This document shows positions 29,815 to 38,272 of a DNA stretch of 64,000 nt, piece by piece; the stretch's first letter is position 1, and each line of letters starts with the position of its first letter. Made by a program: the position numbers and the translations under genes. The stretch spans positions 2,252,001-2,316,000 of the forward strand of contig NZ_CP060697.1 in assembly GCF_014352855.1 (NCBI RefSeq), given 5' to 3'. The stretch is from Sphingomonas sabuli (lineage in GTDB: Bacteria; Pseudomonadota; Alphaproteobacteria; Sphingomonadales; Sphingomonadaceae). Below the pieces are notes generated by a model. It was not told the origin of the DNA, searched no databases, and worked only from the letters and a program-made list of their open reading frames with translations.

Positions 29815-30528
29815 TCAGGCGGCGACGGTTTCCGGCACCGGCTCGCTGACTTCGTCCGGATCGCGCAGGACATAGCCGCGGCCCCAGACGGTTTCGATGT
29901 AATTGGCGCCGCCGCAGGCAAGGCTCAGCTTCTTGCGCAGCTTGCAGATGAAGACGTCGATGATCTTGAGCTCGGGCTCGTCCATGCCGCCGTAGAGATG
30001 GTTGAGGAACATCTCTTTCGTCAGCGTCGTGCCCTTGCGGAGCGACAAGAGCTCCAGCATCGCATATTCCTTGCCGGTCAGATGCACGCGGGCGCCGTCG
30101 ACCTCGACCGTCTTGGCGTCGAGATTGACCGCAAGCTTGCCGGTGCGGATGACCGACTGGCTGTGGCCCTTCGAACGGCGCACGATGGCGTGGATGCGGG
30201 CGACCAGCTCGTCGCGGTGGAATGGCTTGGTAACGTAATCGTCGGCGCCGAAGCCCAGCGCGCGGACCTTCGAATCCATTTCGCCAATGCCCGACAGAAT
30301 GAGGACCGGCGTCGTGACCTTGGACGTGCGCAGCTTCTTGAGCACGTCATAGCCGTGCATGTCCGGCAGGTTCAGGTCGAGTAGGATGATGTCGTAATCG
30401 TACAGCTTGCCCAGATCGAGGCCTTCCTCGCCCAGGTCGGTAGTATAGACGTTGAAGCCTTCGGTGCCGAGCATCAGCTCAATGCTCTTGGCGGTCGTCG
30501 GCTCGTCTTCGATCAGCAGTACGCGCAT
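29815..30528 (-). CDS. ctrA: Cell-cycle response regulator CtrA
   Basis: OmpR-type response regulator (237 residues) that directly controls cell division, motility and DNA replication genes in alphaproteobacteria. The receiver domain has the acidic pocket LLIEDEP, the phosphoacceptor Asp in [14 protein letters not shown], and the VTKPF lysine. The DNA-binding domain matches CtrA closely ([45 protein letters not shown], and [10 protein letters not shown]). The C-terminal tail ends in Ala-Ala, as expected for a ClpXP-degraded CtrA. It is a single gene, divergent from the pseudouridine synthase operon. Confidence 0.97.
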   Translation of the reverse strand: MRVLLIEDEPTTAKSIELMLGTEGFNVYTTDLGEEGLDLGKLYDYDIILLDLNLPDMHGYDVLKKLRTSKVTTPVLILSGIGEMDSKVRALGFGADDYVTKPFHRDELVARIHAIVRRSKGHSQSVIRTGKLAVNLDAKTVEVDGARVHLTGKEYAMLELLSLRKGTTLTKEMFLNHLYGGMDEPELKIIDVFICKLRKKLSLACGGANYIETVWGRGYVLRDPDEVSEPVPETVAA

Positions 30529-30570
30529 CGATAAATCCCCCCGTTCGCGGCCCGTCAGGGTAACCCCCTC

Positions 30571-30630
30571 TTAACGGCCTTGAAGCGTCCATTAACCATT
30601 CGAGGGATGAAGGCAAAAGGTTAATAAAGT
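30571..30630. promoter_or_regulatory. ctrA upstream region with TTAA half-sites
   Basis: The 214 bases between the divergent ctrA and pseudouridine synthase genes contain TTAAC at 30571, ATTAACC at 30591 and GGTTAATAAAG at 30619-30629. CtrA recognises paired TTAA half-sites about 7 bases apart. No pair here has exactly that spacing, so autoregulation is possible but unproven. Confidence 0.35.
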
Positions 30631-30742
30631 GTAACAGGCTGGAATCCTTTGATTCGTTGCGGGCGAGTCACAGGTTCGTCCACAGCCCCTCCTGACGCCC
30701 GTGCATTGCGTCGCCGCCGCACTGCCCGCATGGACGCAAACC

Positions 30743-31417
30743 ATGAGCCTTGAAGACCGCATATTGTTCATCGATGGCGAAGCGATCGTCATCGACAAGC
30801 CCGCCGGGCTTCCGGTCGACGCGCCGCGGCGCGGCGGCGAAAGCCTTGTCGGGCGCGCGGGCGAATTGCGCTGCGGCTTCCGTTCGTCGCCGGTGCCGAT
30901 GCACCGGCTGGACCAGGACACCAGCGGCTGCCTGCTGCTGGCGCGCAACGCCAATGCGCGGCGCACTTTCCAGCAGGCATTCGAAGCGCGCGGCGTGCGC
31001 AAGGCGTATCTGGCGGTGATTGCGTCGGAGCTGTCGGAGGCGGGCGGGACGATCGAACTCGCGCTGGCCAAGCAATCGAGCGCCGACGCCGGCTGGCGCA
31101 TGGTCGCCGACCCTGCGGGACAGGAAGCGGTCACCAACTGGCGGCGGATCGCGGTTCGCGACGGCCATACGCTGGTCGAATTCACGCCGGTCACCGGCCG
31201 CACCCACCAGATCCGCGCGCACGCCCGCGCGGCCTTCGGCCGGGGCATCGTCGGCGACCGGGTCTACGGCGTACCGGGCGGGTCGATGCTACTTCACGCG
31301 TCGCGGCTGGTGGTCCCGCGGCCGGGCAAGCCGGACATCGACGCGACCGCGCCCCTGCCGGATTATTTCGGGGACTGGCGAACGCTCGATACGCTCGGAC
31401 CGGGCGATGAAGCCTGA
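30743..31417 (+). CDS. RluA-family pseudouridine synthase
   Basis: A 224-residue RNA-modifying enzyme that isomerises uridine to pseudouridine in rRNA or tRNA. It carries the catalytic signature PMHRLDQDTSGCLLLAR, whose Asp is the nucleophile, plus KPAGLPVD at the start and GRTHQIRAHAR. It lacks an S4 domain, as in RluA/TruC types. ATG 30743 (MSLEDRILFIDGE) is chosen because the longer frame has no family match. The gene overlaps the next (arfB) by 11 bases and so forms an operon with ribosome-rescue and sulfoxide-reductase genes. The target uridine is unknown. Confidence 0.88.
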   Translation: MSLEDRILFIDGEAIVIDKPAGLPVDAPRRGGESLVGRAGELRCGFRSSPVPMHRLDQDTSGCLLLARNANARRTFQQAFEARGVRKAYLAVIASELSEAGGTIELALAKQSSADAGWRMVADPAGQEAVTNWRRIAVRDGHTLVEFTPVTGRTHQIRAHARAAFGRGIVGDRVYGVPGGSMLLHASRLVVPRPGKPDIDATAPLPDYFGDWRTLDTLGPGDEA

Positions 31418-31814
31418 AGATGTCACCATCCCCGAAGAGGCGCTGAGCGAGAGCTTCCTCGCCGCCACCGGGCCGGGTGGGCAGAACGTCAACAAGGTTG
31501 CGACCGCGGTCCAACTGCGCGTCGACATCGAACGCCTGGGGCTCGATCCCGCGGTCGAGCGGCGGCTGGCCGCGCTTGCCGGGTCGCGGCTGACCAACGA
31601 CGGCGAATTGCTGATCACCGCGCGCCGCTATCGCACGCAGGACGCCAACCGGGCGGATGCTCGGCTGCGACTGGCAGAGCTGATCGTGAAAGCCCATATC
31701 GTTCCCAAGACACGCCGCCCGACCCGCCCAAGCCGGGCGGCCAAGGCCCGGCGCGTCGATGCCAAGAAGCAACGCAGCCAGGTCAAGCAGGGCCGCGGCA
31801 AGGTGGATTACTGA
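31407..31814 (+). CDS. arfB: Alternative ribosome-rescue factor ArfB (YaeJ)
   Basis: A 135-residue peptidyl-tRNA hydrolase related to class I release factors. It rescues ribosomes stalled on mRNAs lacking a stop codon. The GGQ motif is present (ATGPGGQNVNKVATAVQLR), and the C-terminal tail is strongly basic (RRPTRPSRAAKARRVDAKKQ), the part that enters the empty mRNA channel. There is no codon-recognition domain, in line with ArfB. It overlaps the pseudouridine synthase gene by 11 bases, and the next gene starts two bases after its stop. Confidence 0.93.
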   Translation: MKPEDVTIPEEALSESFLAATGPGGQNVNKVATAVQLRVDIERLGLDPAVERRLAALAGSRLTNDGELLITARRYRTQDANRADARLRLAELIVKAHIVPKTRRPTRPSRAAKARRVDAKKQRSQVKQGRGKVDY

Positions 31815-31816
31815 AG

Positions 31817-32296
31817 ATGTACGATTTCAAGATCGAAGCGGCCGACACGCCGACGCTCTACCGCGATCTCGCGCAGGCGCTCGACGCGCTAATCGGCGAC
31901 GAGACCGACGCGGTCGCCAACATGGCCAATGCCGCGGCGCTGATCTGGGAATCGCTGCCCGACCTCAACTGGGCCGGTTTCTATCGCAACGTCGATGGCG
32001 AACTGGTGCTCGGCCCGTTCAATGGCCGCCCGGCCTGCATCCGTATCGCGTTCGGGCAGGGCGTGTGCGGCGCGGCGGCGCAAAGCCTGGACGTCCAGCG
32101 CGTCGACGACGTCCACGCCTTTCCGGGCCACATCGCCTGCGACGCCGATTCGCGGTCGGAGCTGGTGGTGCCGATCGTCCGCGACGGCAAATTGCTTGCC
32201 GTGCTCGACCTCGATAGCCCGAAACCGGCGCGGTTCACGCAAGCGGATGAAGATGGCGCCGTCGCGCTCGCCGCGATCCTCGCCCGCGCGATTTAG
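31817..32296 (+). CDS. msrC: Free methionine-(R)-sulfoxide reductase (GAF domain)
   Basis: A 159-residue single GAF-domain enzyme that reduces free L-methionine-(R)-sulfoxide using thioredoxin. The three catalytic cysteines are present in RPACIRI, GQGVCGAA and GHIACDADS, with spacings of 10 and 24 residues, the same spacing as in the E. coli enzyme (Cys84, 94, 118). The C-terminal VLDLDSPKPARF segment is also conserved. It is the last gene of a three-gene run that begins with the pseudouridine synthase. Confidence 0.93.
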   Translation: MYDFKIEAADTPTLYRDLAQALDALIGDETDAVANMANAAALIWESLPDLNWAGFYRNVDGELVLGPFNGRPACIRIAFGQGVCGAAAQSLDVQRVDDVHAFPGHIACDADSRSELVVPIVRDGKLLAVLDLDSPKPARFTQADEDGAVALAAILARAI

Positions 32297-32403
32297 GTCG
32301 CGATGCGACTGGCGCCAGCCGCCGGGGCGGGGTCTACGAAAAACCTCGCGTAACCTGACGGGCCGAACGCGATCTTCGCCCGTTTCATTCCGCACCTACG
32401 GCG

Positions 32404-32829
32404 TCAGAATTTCTTTCCCGTGATGCGGGTGATCTCGCGCTTCACATGCTCGTTGACGATGCCCGGCAGATGCTCGTCGAGCCATTCCTTGAGGATTGGC
32501 CGGAGCATCTCGCGCACCATGTCCTCAAGCGGGTTGGCGGTTTGAACCGGCGCGCTGGCGGCGACGCTCGACAGTTCCTGAAGCGAGGCCATCGTCGTTT
32601 CGGCCGCCCGCTCGTCGAGCAGGGGCGGGCCCAGCGCCGCTTCATTCTCGATCGGCTGGTCGAGCTCGAGCACGTCGTCCGGCTCGCTCTCGGCGCCGTC
32701 GTCCGGGCTTTCGGCAAGCACTTCGGGCGGCGCCGCGACCGCGGTACGCAGCTCCTTTTCCTCGGCGATCACTTTCTTGATCGACGCCAGTATGTCTTCC
32801 ATCGAAGGTTCGCGGCCGGGGGATTGCAT
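32404..32829 (-). CDS. popZ: PopZ-type polar organising protein (DUF2497)
   Basis: A 141-residue protein of the DUF2497/PopZ family. In alphaproteobacteria PopZ forms a pole-located matrix that anchors the chromosome origin and signalling proteins. The N-terminal helix SMEDILASIKKVIAEE and the C-terminal oligomerisation region NPLEDMVREMLRPILKEWLDEHL are diagnostic, with an acidic Pro-rich spacer between. It is downstream of tolC on the same strand with 14 bases between, the usual alphaproteobacterial order. Upstream extension of the frame is not supported. It is shorter than the Caulobacter protein. Confidence 0.9.
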   Translation of the reverse strand: MQSPGREPSMEDILASIKKVIAEEKELRTAVAAPPEVLAESPDDGAESEPDDVLELDQPIENEAALGPPLLDERAAETTMASLQELSSVAASAPVQTANPLEDMVREMLRPILKEWLDEHLPGIVNEHVKREITRITGKKF

Positions 32830-32843
32830 CAGCGCGATATCGC

Positions 32844-34334
32844 TTATTGCCTTGGCGGTGTCACCCCTTTGTCGCCCGCGACGACCGGCGTCGGCGGGGT
32901 CGGGACGTTCGCCGTCGGGGTGGCGACCGGCACGTGGCGGGGATCGTTGGCCCAATCGTTCCAGTTGCCGGCAACCCGCCGGTAATTGCCCAGCGGGTCG
33001 TACAGCACGCCGCCATCCAGGTTGAGGTCCTCGGCCTGGGTTTCGCCCATCGCGTTGAGCAGCTGGAAACCGGCGACATAGGCGTCGCGGCGGGAGCTGA
33101 CGAGCGTGACCTGGGCGTTGAGCAATTCCTGTTCGGCGTTGAGCAGGTCGAGCACGTCGCGGGTGCCGACCGACAGTTCCGCGCGGTTGCCTTCCAACGC
33201 CAGTTCGGTGGCGCTGACCGCTTCATTGCTGCTTTCGATCGCCTGAAGCGCGGCGCGATAGCTGGCGAAGGCGGCGCGGGTGTTGGCGACGACCGCGCGT
33301 TCGACGCCGATCACCTGTTCCAGCACCTGGCCTTCGAGCGCCTGGGCGCGGCGGATGCGCGCGGCCGGCTCGCCGCCCTGATAGATTGGGATGCTGCCCG
33401 AAATGGCGACCGAGGTGGCGGTGCCGCTGCGGTCGGTGACGAAGGGACCGGTGTCGCCGGTCAGCTGGTTGATATAATCGCCCGACGCACTGGCGCCGAT
33501 CGTCGGCAGGCGCTGCGACCGCGCCACGCGCACGTCGTACCCGGCGGCGACCGCCTGCTGGTTGACGGCGAACAGGTCGGGGTTGTTGACGAGGGCGATG
33601 CGCACCGCTTCCTCCGGCGTCGCGGGCAGCGGCGGCAGGGGGTCGGGGGGAGCGAGCGCGTCCGGCGCCTCGCCGATCACGCGCTTGTAATTTTCGACGC
33701 TGGTGGCGAGCCGGGCACCGGCGGTGGCGAGGTTCGACCGCGCCAGTTCCAGCCGCGCCTGCGACTGGGCGACGTCGGTGCGGGTGACGTCGCCGATTTC
33801 GAACCGGTCGCTGGTCGCTTCCAAATTGGTGCTCAGCACCCGCACGTTGTTCTGGTTGAGCTCGACGATCGCACGGTCGCGGATGACATCCATGTAGGCG
33901 GCGACCGCTTCGGTGAAGACGTCGCCTTCGACCGCGTCGAGTGTCGCGCGCCCGGCTTCGACGCGGGTCTTCGCGGCGCGCACCGAATTCTTGACCCGGC
34001 CACCGCTGTACAGCGGAACGTTAAGGTCCACGCCGCCGCTCAGGCTGATATTATGGTCGTCGCCCTGTTGCTGCAGGATGATGCCGCTGCGCGTCAGGTT
34101 GCGGTTGACGCCGACGGTGCCGACGACTTGCGGGCGGCCTGCCGCGCGGGCGATGGCGACGTTGGCGTCGGTCGCGCGCAGCTGTTCGCGCTCCGCCATC
34201 AGCGTCGGGTTGGTGCGATAGGCGGCAACCAGGGCCTGGCGCAGCGTCGCTCCCCAGGCGGGACCGGCCATCAGGGCGGCGGCCATGGTTCCGATAAACA
34301 GGGCGCGGGTACGGGGCACGGTCACTCCAGCCAT
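32844..34334 (-). CDS. tolC: TolC-family outer-membrane efflux protein
   Basis: A 496-residue outer-membrane channel for type I secretion and multidrug efflux. It has a signal peptide (MAGVTVPRTRALFIG...GPAWGATL), two copies of the helical TolC repeat typified by AREQLRATDANVAIARA and SQRLPTIGASASGDY, and the conserved ELSVGTRDVLDLLNAEQELLNAQ segment. A Pro/Thr-rich C-terminal tail is present. Its ATG overlaps the stop of the upstream methyltransferase gene in a TGATG junction. The gene lies between pcm and popZ in a conserved order. Confidence 0.93.
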   Translation of the reverse strand: MAGVTVPRTRALFIGTMAAALMAGPAWGATLRQALVAAYRTNPTLMAEREQLRATDANVAIARAAGRPQVVGTVGVNRNLTRSGIILQQQGDDHNISLSGGVDLNVPLYSGGRVKNSVRAAKTRVEAGRATLDAVEGDVFTEAVAAYMDVIRDRAIVELNQNNVRVLSTNLEATSDRFEIGDVTRTDVAQSQARLELARSNLATAGARLATSVENYKRVIGEAPDALAPPDPLPPLPATPEEAVRIALVNNPDLFAVNQQAVAAGYDVRVARSQRLPTIGASASGDYINQLTGDTGPFVTDRSGTATSVAISGSIPIYQGGEPAARIRRAQALEGQVLEQVIGVERAVVANTRAAFASYRAALQAIESSNEAVSATELALEGNRAELSVGTRDVLDLLNAEQELLNAQVTLVSSRRDAYVAGFQLLNAMGETQAEDLNLDGGVLYDPLGNYRRVAGNWNDWANDPRHVPVATPTANVPTPPTPVVAGDKGVTPPRQ

Positions 34335-34984
34335 CAAAAGGTGAACGCACGGGGCTTGGCAAAACCGGGCAGGGGCGCGGCGCTGGCATCGGCGATAGTG
34401 TGCAGGCCGAAGCCTTCGCCGGCGCGCCGTCCGACCACCACGCGGCCGATGCCGCGGTCGAGCAGCGATGCGCCGAGCCGGCCGCGGTCGGTCAGCTGGG
34501 CGATGATCGCGGGCGGAATGTCCTCGACCGCGCCGTCGATCAGGATGAGGTCGTAGGGCGCGCCCTTCTTCCAGCCATCCTCCAGCGGCCCTTCGACGAC
34601 ATCGAAACCATGGCCGCGGGCGGCGGCGGCAAGTTCGGCGGAGCTTTCCAGCCCGGTCACGGCGACGCCCATGCGTACCAGCACGGCGCACGCATATCCG
34701 GTGCCGCACCCGATCACGAGCGCCCGTTCGCCGGCGACTGGCGCCAGTTCGGTCAGCAGCTTGCCGAGCAGGTCGGGGCCCGACATCGTGCGCCCGTGAC
34801 CGATCGGCACGCAGCGGTCGGTGTAGGCGATCGGCCGCGCGTCCTCGGCCACGAACGTCTCGCGCGGGACGGCGCCCATCGCCTCGACGGCCGGGCCGTA
34901 GCTGACGCCTTCGGGGCGCAGCTGCGTGTCGACCATCGCGGCGCGAGCGGCGGCGAAATCCGGAACTGGAGCGTGAATCGTCAT
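34334..34984 (-). CDS. pcm: Protein-L-isoaspartate O-methyltransferase family protein
   Basis: A 216-residue methyltransferase of the PIMT family. These enzymes methylate isoaspartyl residues in damaged proteins so they can be repaired. Visible motifs are MVDTQLRPEGVSY, PRETFV, IGHGRTMSGPDLLGKLL, the SAM loop ALVIGCGTGYACAVL, and LILIDGAVEDIPPAI. Some residues in the SAM loop and substrate motif differ from the E. coli enzyme, as is usual in alphaproteobacteria. It is coupled to tolC by TGATG. The next feature upstream is the tRNA-Cys gene; the 194 bases between show nothing else recognisable. Confidence 0.88.
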   Translation of the reverse strand: MTIHAPVPDFAAARAAMVDTQLRPEGVSYGPAVEAMGAVPRETFVAEDARPIAYTDRCVPIGHGRTMSGPDLLGKLLTELAPVAGERALVIGCGTGYACAVLVRMGVAVTGLESSAELAAAARGHGFDVVEGPLEDGWKKGAPYDLILIDGAVEDIPPAIIAQLTDRGRLGASLLDRGIGRVVVGRRAGEGFGLHTIADASAAPLPGFAKPRAFTF

Positions 34985-35178
34985 CGACTGTTATATGCCG
35001 CTAATACAGTGGAGTTGCAAGAACCCGCTTTATCGGCGCCGCGTCCTAACGCCAAGCTGAACTGTCGCCGCTGGTCGAAGAAGCAGGGCCGTTGGCGGCA
35101 TCGCGGGCCCCCGCAGCAGCGGTCCGGCGCCGGTTGCACCTTGACCGCTGGAGCAAAGCCCCCGAAATGGCGGCCCTC

Positions 35179-35252
35179 GGCCCGATGGCGGAGTGGTTAC
35201 GCAGAGGACTGCAAATCCTTGCACGCCGGTTCGATTCCGGCTCGGGCCTCCA
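35179..35252 (+). tRNA. tRNA-Cys (GCA)
   Basis: The acceptor arms GGCCCGA (35179-35185) and TCGGGCC (35242-35248) pair perfectly, with a genome-encoded CCA at 35250-35252. The anticodon loop CTGCAAA (35209-35215) contains GCA, reading the Cys codons. The T-arm sequence GGTTCGATTCC is canonical. Its 3' end is the insertion point of the mobile elements that follow. Confidence 0.96.
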
Positions 35253-35412
35253 CCCACATTTCGAGACTTAAGTCTCTGGTTTTATTGTGAAAAAAGTGGC
35301 GCTGTTCTGCGCCTTTCAGCGGACGAAAAGGTGTCCGGAGACCGCGTTAATTGCGGACGATCACGGTGATTCGAACCCGCAGTCTCCGCGGGCAAATTCG
35401 AATGCACGGTTT
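35227..35412 (+). repeat. 186-bp modular repeat, copy 1 (tRNA 3' end and flank)
   Basis: It aligns without gaps with 37452-37637 (offset 2225 bases), about 65% identical by hand count. Identity is concentrated in blocks: the T-arm CGGTTCGATTC, TCCAC-CACATTT, the palindrome GAGACTTAAGTCTC (35263-35276), the hairpin GGCGC-GTTCTGCGCC, GGAGACCGCG (35337), TCTCCGCGGGCAA (35383) and ACGGTTT. Divergent spacers of equal length (17, 17, 36 and 10 bases) separate them. It probably marks an attachment/end sequence of tRNA-targeting elements. Confidence 0.8.
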
Positions 35413-35550
35413 GGCGGCTTCGTTGCCCGACGCGTGGCCGTTGTTCGAGAAAACGGGCGCCCCGAGCTGGCACCCGTTCCCCTGTTGATCCGGCACACGT
35501 GGGAAATCTCTCCTCGCGGACGAAATCCAACATTGCAAGCAGCCGGCGTA

Positions 35551-37311
35551 CTACCAGCCAGGCGCTGCCCTCAGGAAATCAGGTTGATCGGGAAAGCCCA
35601 AGATACGGCGCTGGAGCGCCCAATCCATCGGTAGCTCAACTGAATAGAGCGTACGGCACGTCAATCCCGCTGGCTGTGATCCGTCCCGAATGGCCGCGAC
35701 GATATCCGGCGCGAGATAGTTCAGTCGCGCCAGCTGGGTGAAGCGCTTGGGATGGCAGTGCACCTTCATGGCAAGGTCGGTGACTGTATAGACGTTCCGG
35801 TCATCGAGGGCGGCCTGGGCAACCCGCGCCTTGTCCAGCATCGCCACGAGGTGCTTGTTCGGGAGCTGCGCAGACTCAGCGCTTCGTCGCTTTAGCAGGA
35901 GCGTCAATTCGCGTTTCATCGAAACAGCATTGGCGGGAATTTCTATCACGGTGGTCTGATGTGAGCGTTCCCATGCGATCGTGTCGCCGCGAAAGAGTCC
36001 GATCCCGTCCCACTGCAGAAGCCTGGGCAGTTCCGACAGGCGGACGATGATCTTGACCCAGGAGCTCGACAGTTCAATTCGCTCGATCAGCGCTTTCAGG
36101 ATGCACTGCGCACGCTTGGGCGTGGCGGATTCAAGGGCTTTCGCGATGCGATCTCCGGCACCGCAAAGCTTGTTGAGTTTGCCGTCGTGATTGCCGGTCT
36201 CGAGCAGCAGCCCCCGCACCTGCTCGCGATTGCTCAGCAAGGATGTGATCGAGCCGAGAACCAGTTGTTCAAGCGGGTCGGCTTTGACCCGGTAGCGCCG
36301 TGCCCCGTGGCGGCGGCCCCACTCCGACTGGTTGGAAATGTAATAGCGCCTGACCTCACGATAGCGTCGGTCGCGGAACACACCCATCTTGCGTCCAAAC
36401 CCATCGTAGATGAGGTCGCGCAGCAAGTCGGTCTTGTAGATCTCCACGACCTTTGCCCGCGTTCGCTTGGCGCGGAGCGCCTGGACGTCTTCCCAGAGGT
36501 CTTCGGGAATGATTGCATCGTGGATGCCGGGATAGCAGTTGCCCTTATTGCGAACCTGGCCCGCGTAGAGCGGATTGCCGAGCATATTCCACACGCTTGA
36601 GGCAGAGATTCCGCGACCGCGGACGAAGTTGCCGCGCTTTGATACGCGGCTTCTGCGTAGGACTCCGCGTCTTGCCAGTTCGCGCGAGACGGTCACGTAG
36701 CTTTTCGCCTCGAGATAGCGCCTGAACATCCAGCGGATGACCTCGGCTTCTGGCTCGTTCACGACGAGTTTCTTGTCGACGAGATCGTAACCGAACGGGG
36801 GATTGCCGCCGACAAAGAGCCCGCGCTGGCGCATTGCAGTGAACTTGTCTCGAAGCCGGTCGGAAGAGATTTCGCGTTCGAACTGTGCGAACGTGAGCAG
36901 GACGTTCAGGATGAGGCGGCCGGTACTGTCTGCAGTATCAAAGTTCTGCGTGACCGCGACAAATGCGACACCAAAGCTCTCGAACAGGTCCATCAACCGG
37001 ACGAAGTCGAGAAGGGTCCGGCTGATACGATCGAGCTTGTAGATGACGACAACGTCGACCACGCCCGACTCGACGTCGCTCAGGAGGTCCTGGAGAGCAG
37101 GGCGATTGAGGTTGCCTCCCGACTGGCCGCCGTCGTCGTAGTGCTTCGGAATTTCCGTCCAGCCCTTTGGCTGCTGGCTGGCGACGTAAGCCGAACAAAT
37201 TGCACGCTGCGCCTCAAGCGAGCTGAACTGATGATCGAGTCCCTGTTCGACGCTCCGCCGAGTGTAAATCGCGCAGCGCTTTTGCTGAAGGTCGACGGTG
37301 GTGGGCATCAT
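35551..37311 (-). CDS. Large serine recombinase (site-specific integrase)
   Basis: A 586-residue large serine recombinase. The N-terminal resolvase domain has the catalytic serine in CAIYTRRSVEQGL, the KLDRISRTLLDF segment and the AQFEREISSDRLRDKF helix. The recombinase domain follows (GGNPPFGYDLVDKKL, and WNMLGNPLYAGQVRNKG), then a long C-terminal region. Such enzymes insert and excise elements between attP and attB sites. It is the only gene between the tRNA-Cys and the second repeat copy, so the insertion seems to consist of little more than its recombinase. Two ATGs (37311, 37308) are adjacent. GC content and codon use look lower than the core neighbours. Confidence 0.92.
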   Translation of the reverse strand: MMPTTVDLQQKRCAIYTRRSVEQGLDHQFSSLEAQRAICSAYVASQQPKGWTEIPKHYDDGGQSGGNLNRPALQDLLSDVESGVVDVVVIYKLDRISRTLLDFVRLMDLFESFGVAFVAVTQNFDTADSTGRLILNVLLTFAQFEREISSDRLRDKFTAMRQRGLFVGGNPPFGYDLVDKKLVVNEPEAEVIRWMFRRYLEAKSYVTVSRELARRGVLRRSRVSKRGNFVRGRGISASSVWNMLGNPLYAGQVRNKGNCYPGIHDAIIPEDLWEDVQALRAKRTRAKVVEIYKTDLLRDLIYDGFGRKMGVFRDRRYREVRRYYISNQSEWGRRHGARRYRVKADPLEQLVLGSITSLLSNREQVRGLLLETGNHDGKLNKLCGAGDRIAKALESATPKRAQCILKALIERIELSSSWVKIIVRLSELPRLLQWDGIGLFRGDTIAWERSHQTTVIEIPANAVSMKRELTLLLKRRSAESAQLPNKHLVAMLDKARVAQAALDDRNVYTVTDLAMKVHCHPKRFTQLARLNYLAPDIVAAIRDGSQPAGLTCRTLYSVELPMDWALQRRILGFPDQPDFLRAAPGW

Positions 37312-37451
37312 CGAAGGAGCTCCTGTTTGGCGCCCCCTCGTTGCGATCTTACGCTTGTGCCTCCGCTGCCGCGATCCCGAAAGCTGGACTGGACTTCCTC
37401 GTCAGAAAGAGCGACGCACTTGACTGCGGGGGAGAATGGAACCTGTCTCTG

Positions 37452-37637
37452 CGGTTCGATTCAAGGTCGCTCCTCCACTCACATTTAGAGACTTAAGTCT
37501 CTGGTGTTACGCTAAGGGGAATGGCGCAGTTCTGCGCCTCTCAGGTGCTACAGCCCTCCGCGGAGACCGCGCCCTTCAACGGATCTTCGGCGATTCCCCG
37601 CGCGGGGTCTCCGCGGGCAAGATCTGGAACACGGTTT
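37452..37637 (+). repeat. 186-bp modular repeat, copy 2
   Basis: The second copy of the repeat described at 35227. It starts with CGGTTCGATTC, the T-arm of a tRNA, but no tRNA body precedes it, so it is a detached tRNA 3'-end remnant. The palindrome AGAGACTTAAGTCTCT (37487-37502) and the hairpin GGCGCAGTTCTGCGCC are better paired here than in copy 1. The recombinase gene lies between the two copies, while the decayed tyrosine integrase follows this one. Confidence 0.8.
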
Positions 37638-37749
37638 CGGCTGTTAAGCGCCCATCTTCGCCGTTCAAATCCGTTCGGTCAAAGCCCGAAAGCGGTCGTT
37701 AGCCTTGGCCGTTTCTTCGTCGGTCATTCTGAACCTGACGAGAAACGAC

Positions 37750-38226
37750 ATGGGTTACTCGTCATTCGATCCCGTTGGCCGCAACGTGCCTGCTTGGAAC
37801 GCGAGCAGGAAGATTGGGCCGAAGCGTGCGTTAAAGCAGAAGGAGATCTGGGCAATCCGCTTCTGGCTAAAGCAGGAAGGGCGAGTTCGTGACCGTGCAC
37901 TGTTTGACGTGGCAGTTGATAGCAAACTACGAGGTTGTGATCTCGTACGCTTGAAGATCGGCGACTTAGTGAGTGGCAACGATGTTCGGTCCTGAACTCT
38001 CGTTATCCAGCGAAAGACCGGCCGACCTGTCCAGTTCGAGATTCTGGAACCGGCGCGCATCAGCCTGTTGAAGTGGCTCGAGCGACGCGGTGGGACAATC
38101 GAGGATTACGCGTTCCCGAGCCGAGTGGACCACTCTCAGCACCTGGGCACGCGGCAGAACGGCCGCCTCGTTGATGAGTGGGTAACTGCGATTGGACTGA
38201 AGGCCGGCGATTTCGGCACTCACTCC
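37750..38226 (+). pseudogene. Decayed tyrosine-type integrase
   Basis: From the ATG at 37750 the frame encodes a compact tyrosine recombinase: IGPKRALKQKEIWAIRF, then VRDRALFDVAVDSKLRGCDL containing the first catalytic Arg. A TGA at 37993-37995 interrupts it, most simply a CGA-to-TGA change. The same frame continues with IQRKTGRPVQFEILEPARI and RGGTIEDYAFPSRVDHSQHL, then stops matching the family after DFGTHS at 38226, just before the expected LRRTK motif. The second catalytic Arg/His box and the nucleophile Tyr are gone. Both a nonsense mutation and a 3' truncation are present, so it is inactive. It represents an older insertion at the same tRNA. Confidence 0.8.
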
Positions 38227-38272
38227 TCCACCAGTGTCCCCAAGGCATGCTCGTCGAGGGCCGGACGGTGGG

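Noticed and set aside
30571..30630. Full CtrA box (TTAA-N7-TTAA) before ctrA
   Set aside because: TTAA half-sites are present, but none are at the 7-base spacing, so only a weak regulatory call was made.
35263..35276. Simple rho-independent terminator of tRNA-Cys
   Set aside because: The GAGACTTAAGTCTC palindrome is a hairpin candidate, but its two halves abut with no loop and the block pattern is repeated at 37487, so it was treated as part of the modular repeat instead.
35287..35634. 115-codon plus-strand frame after tRNA-Cys
   Set aside because: It crosses the modular repeat and the recombinase 3' end, has no ribosome site, and the second repeat copy does not preserve the frame.
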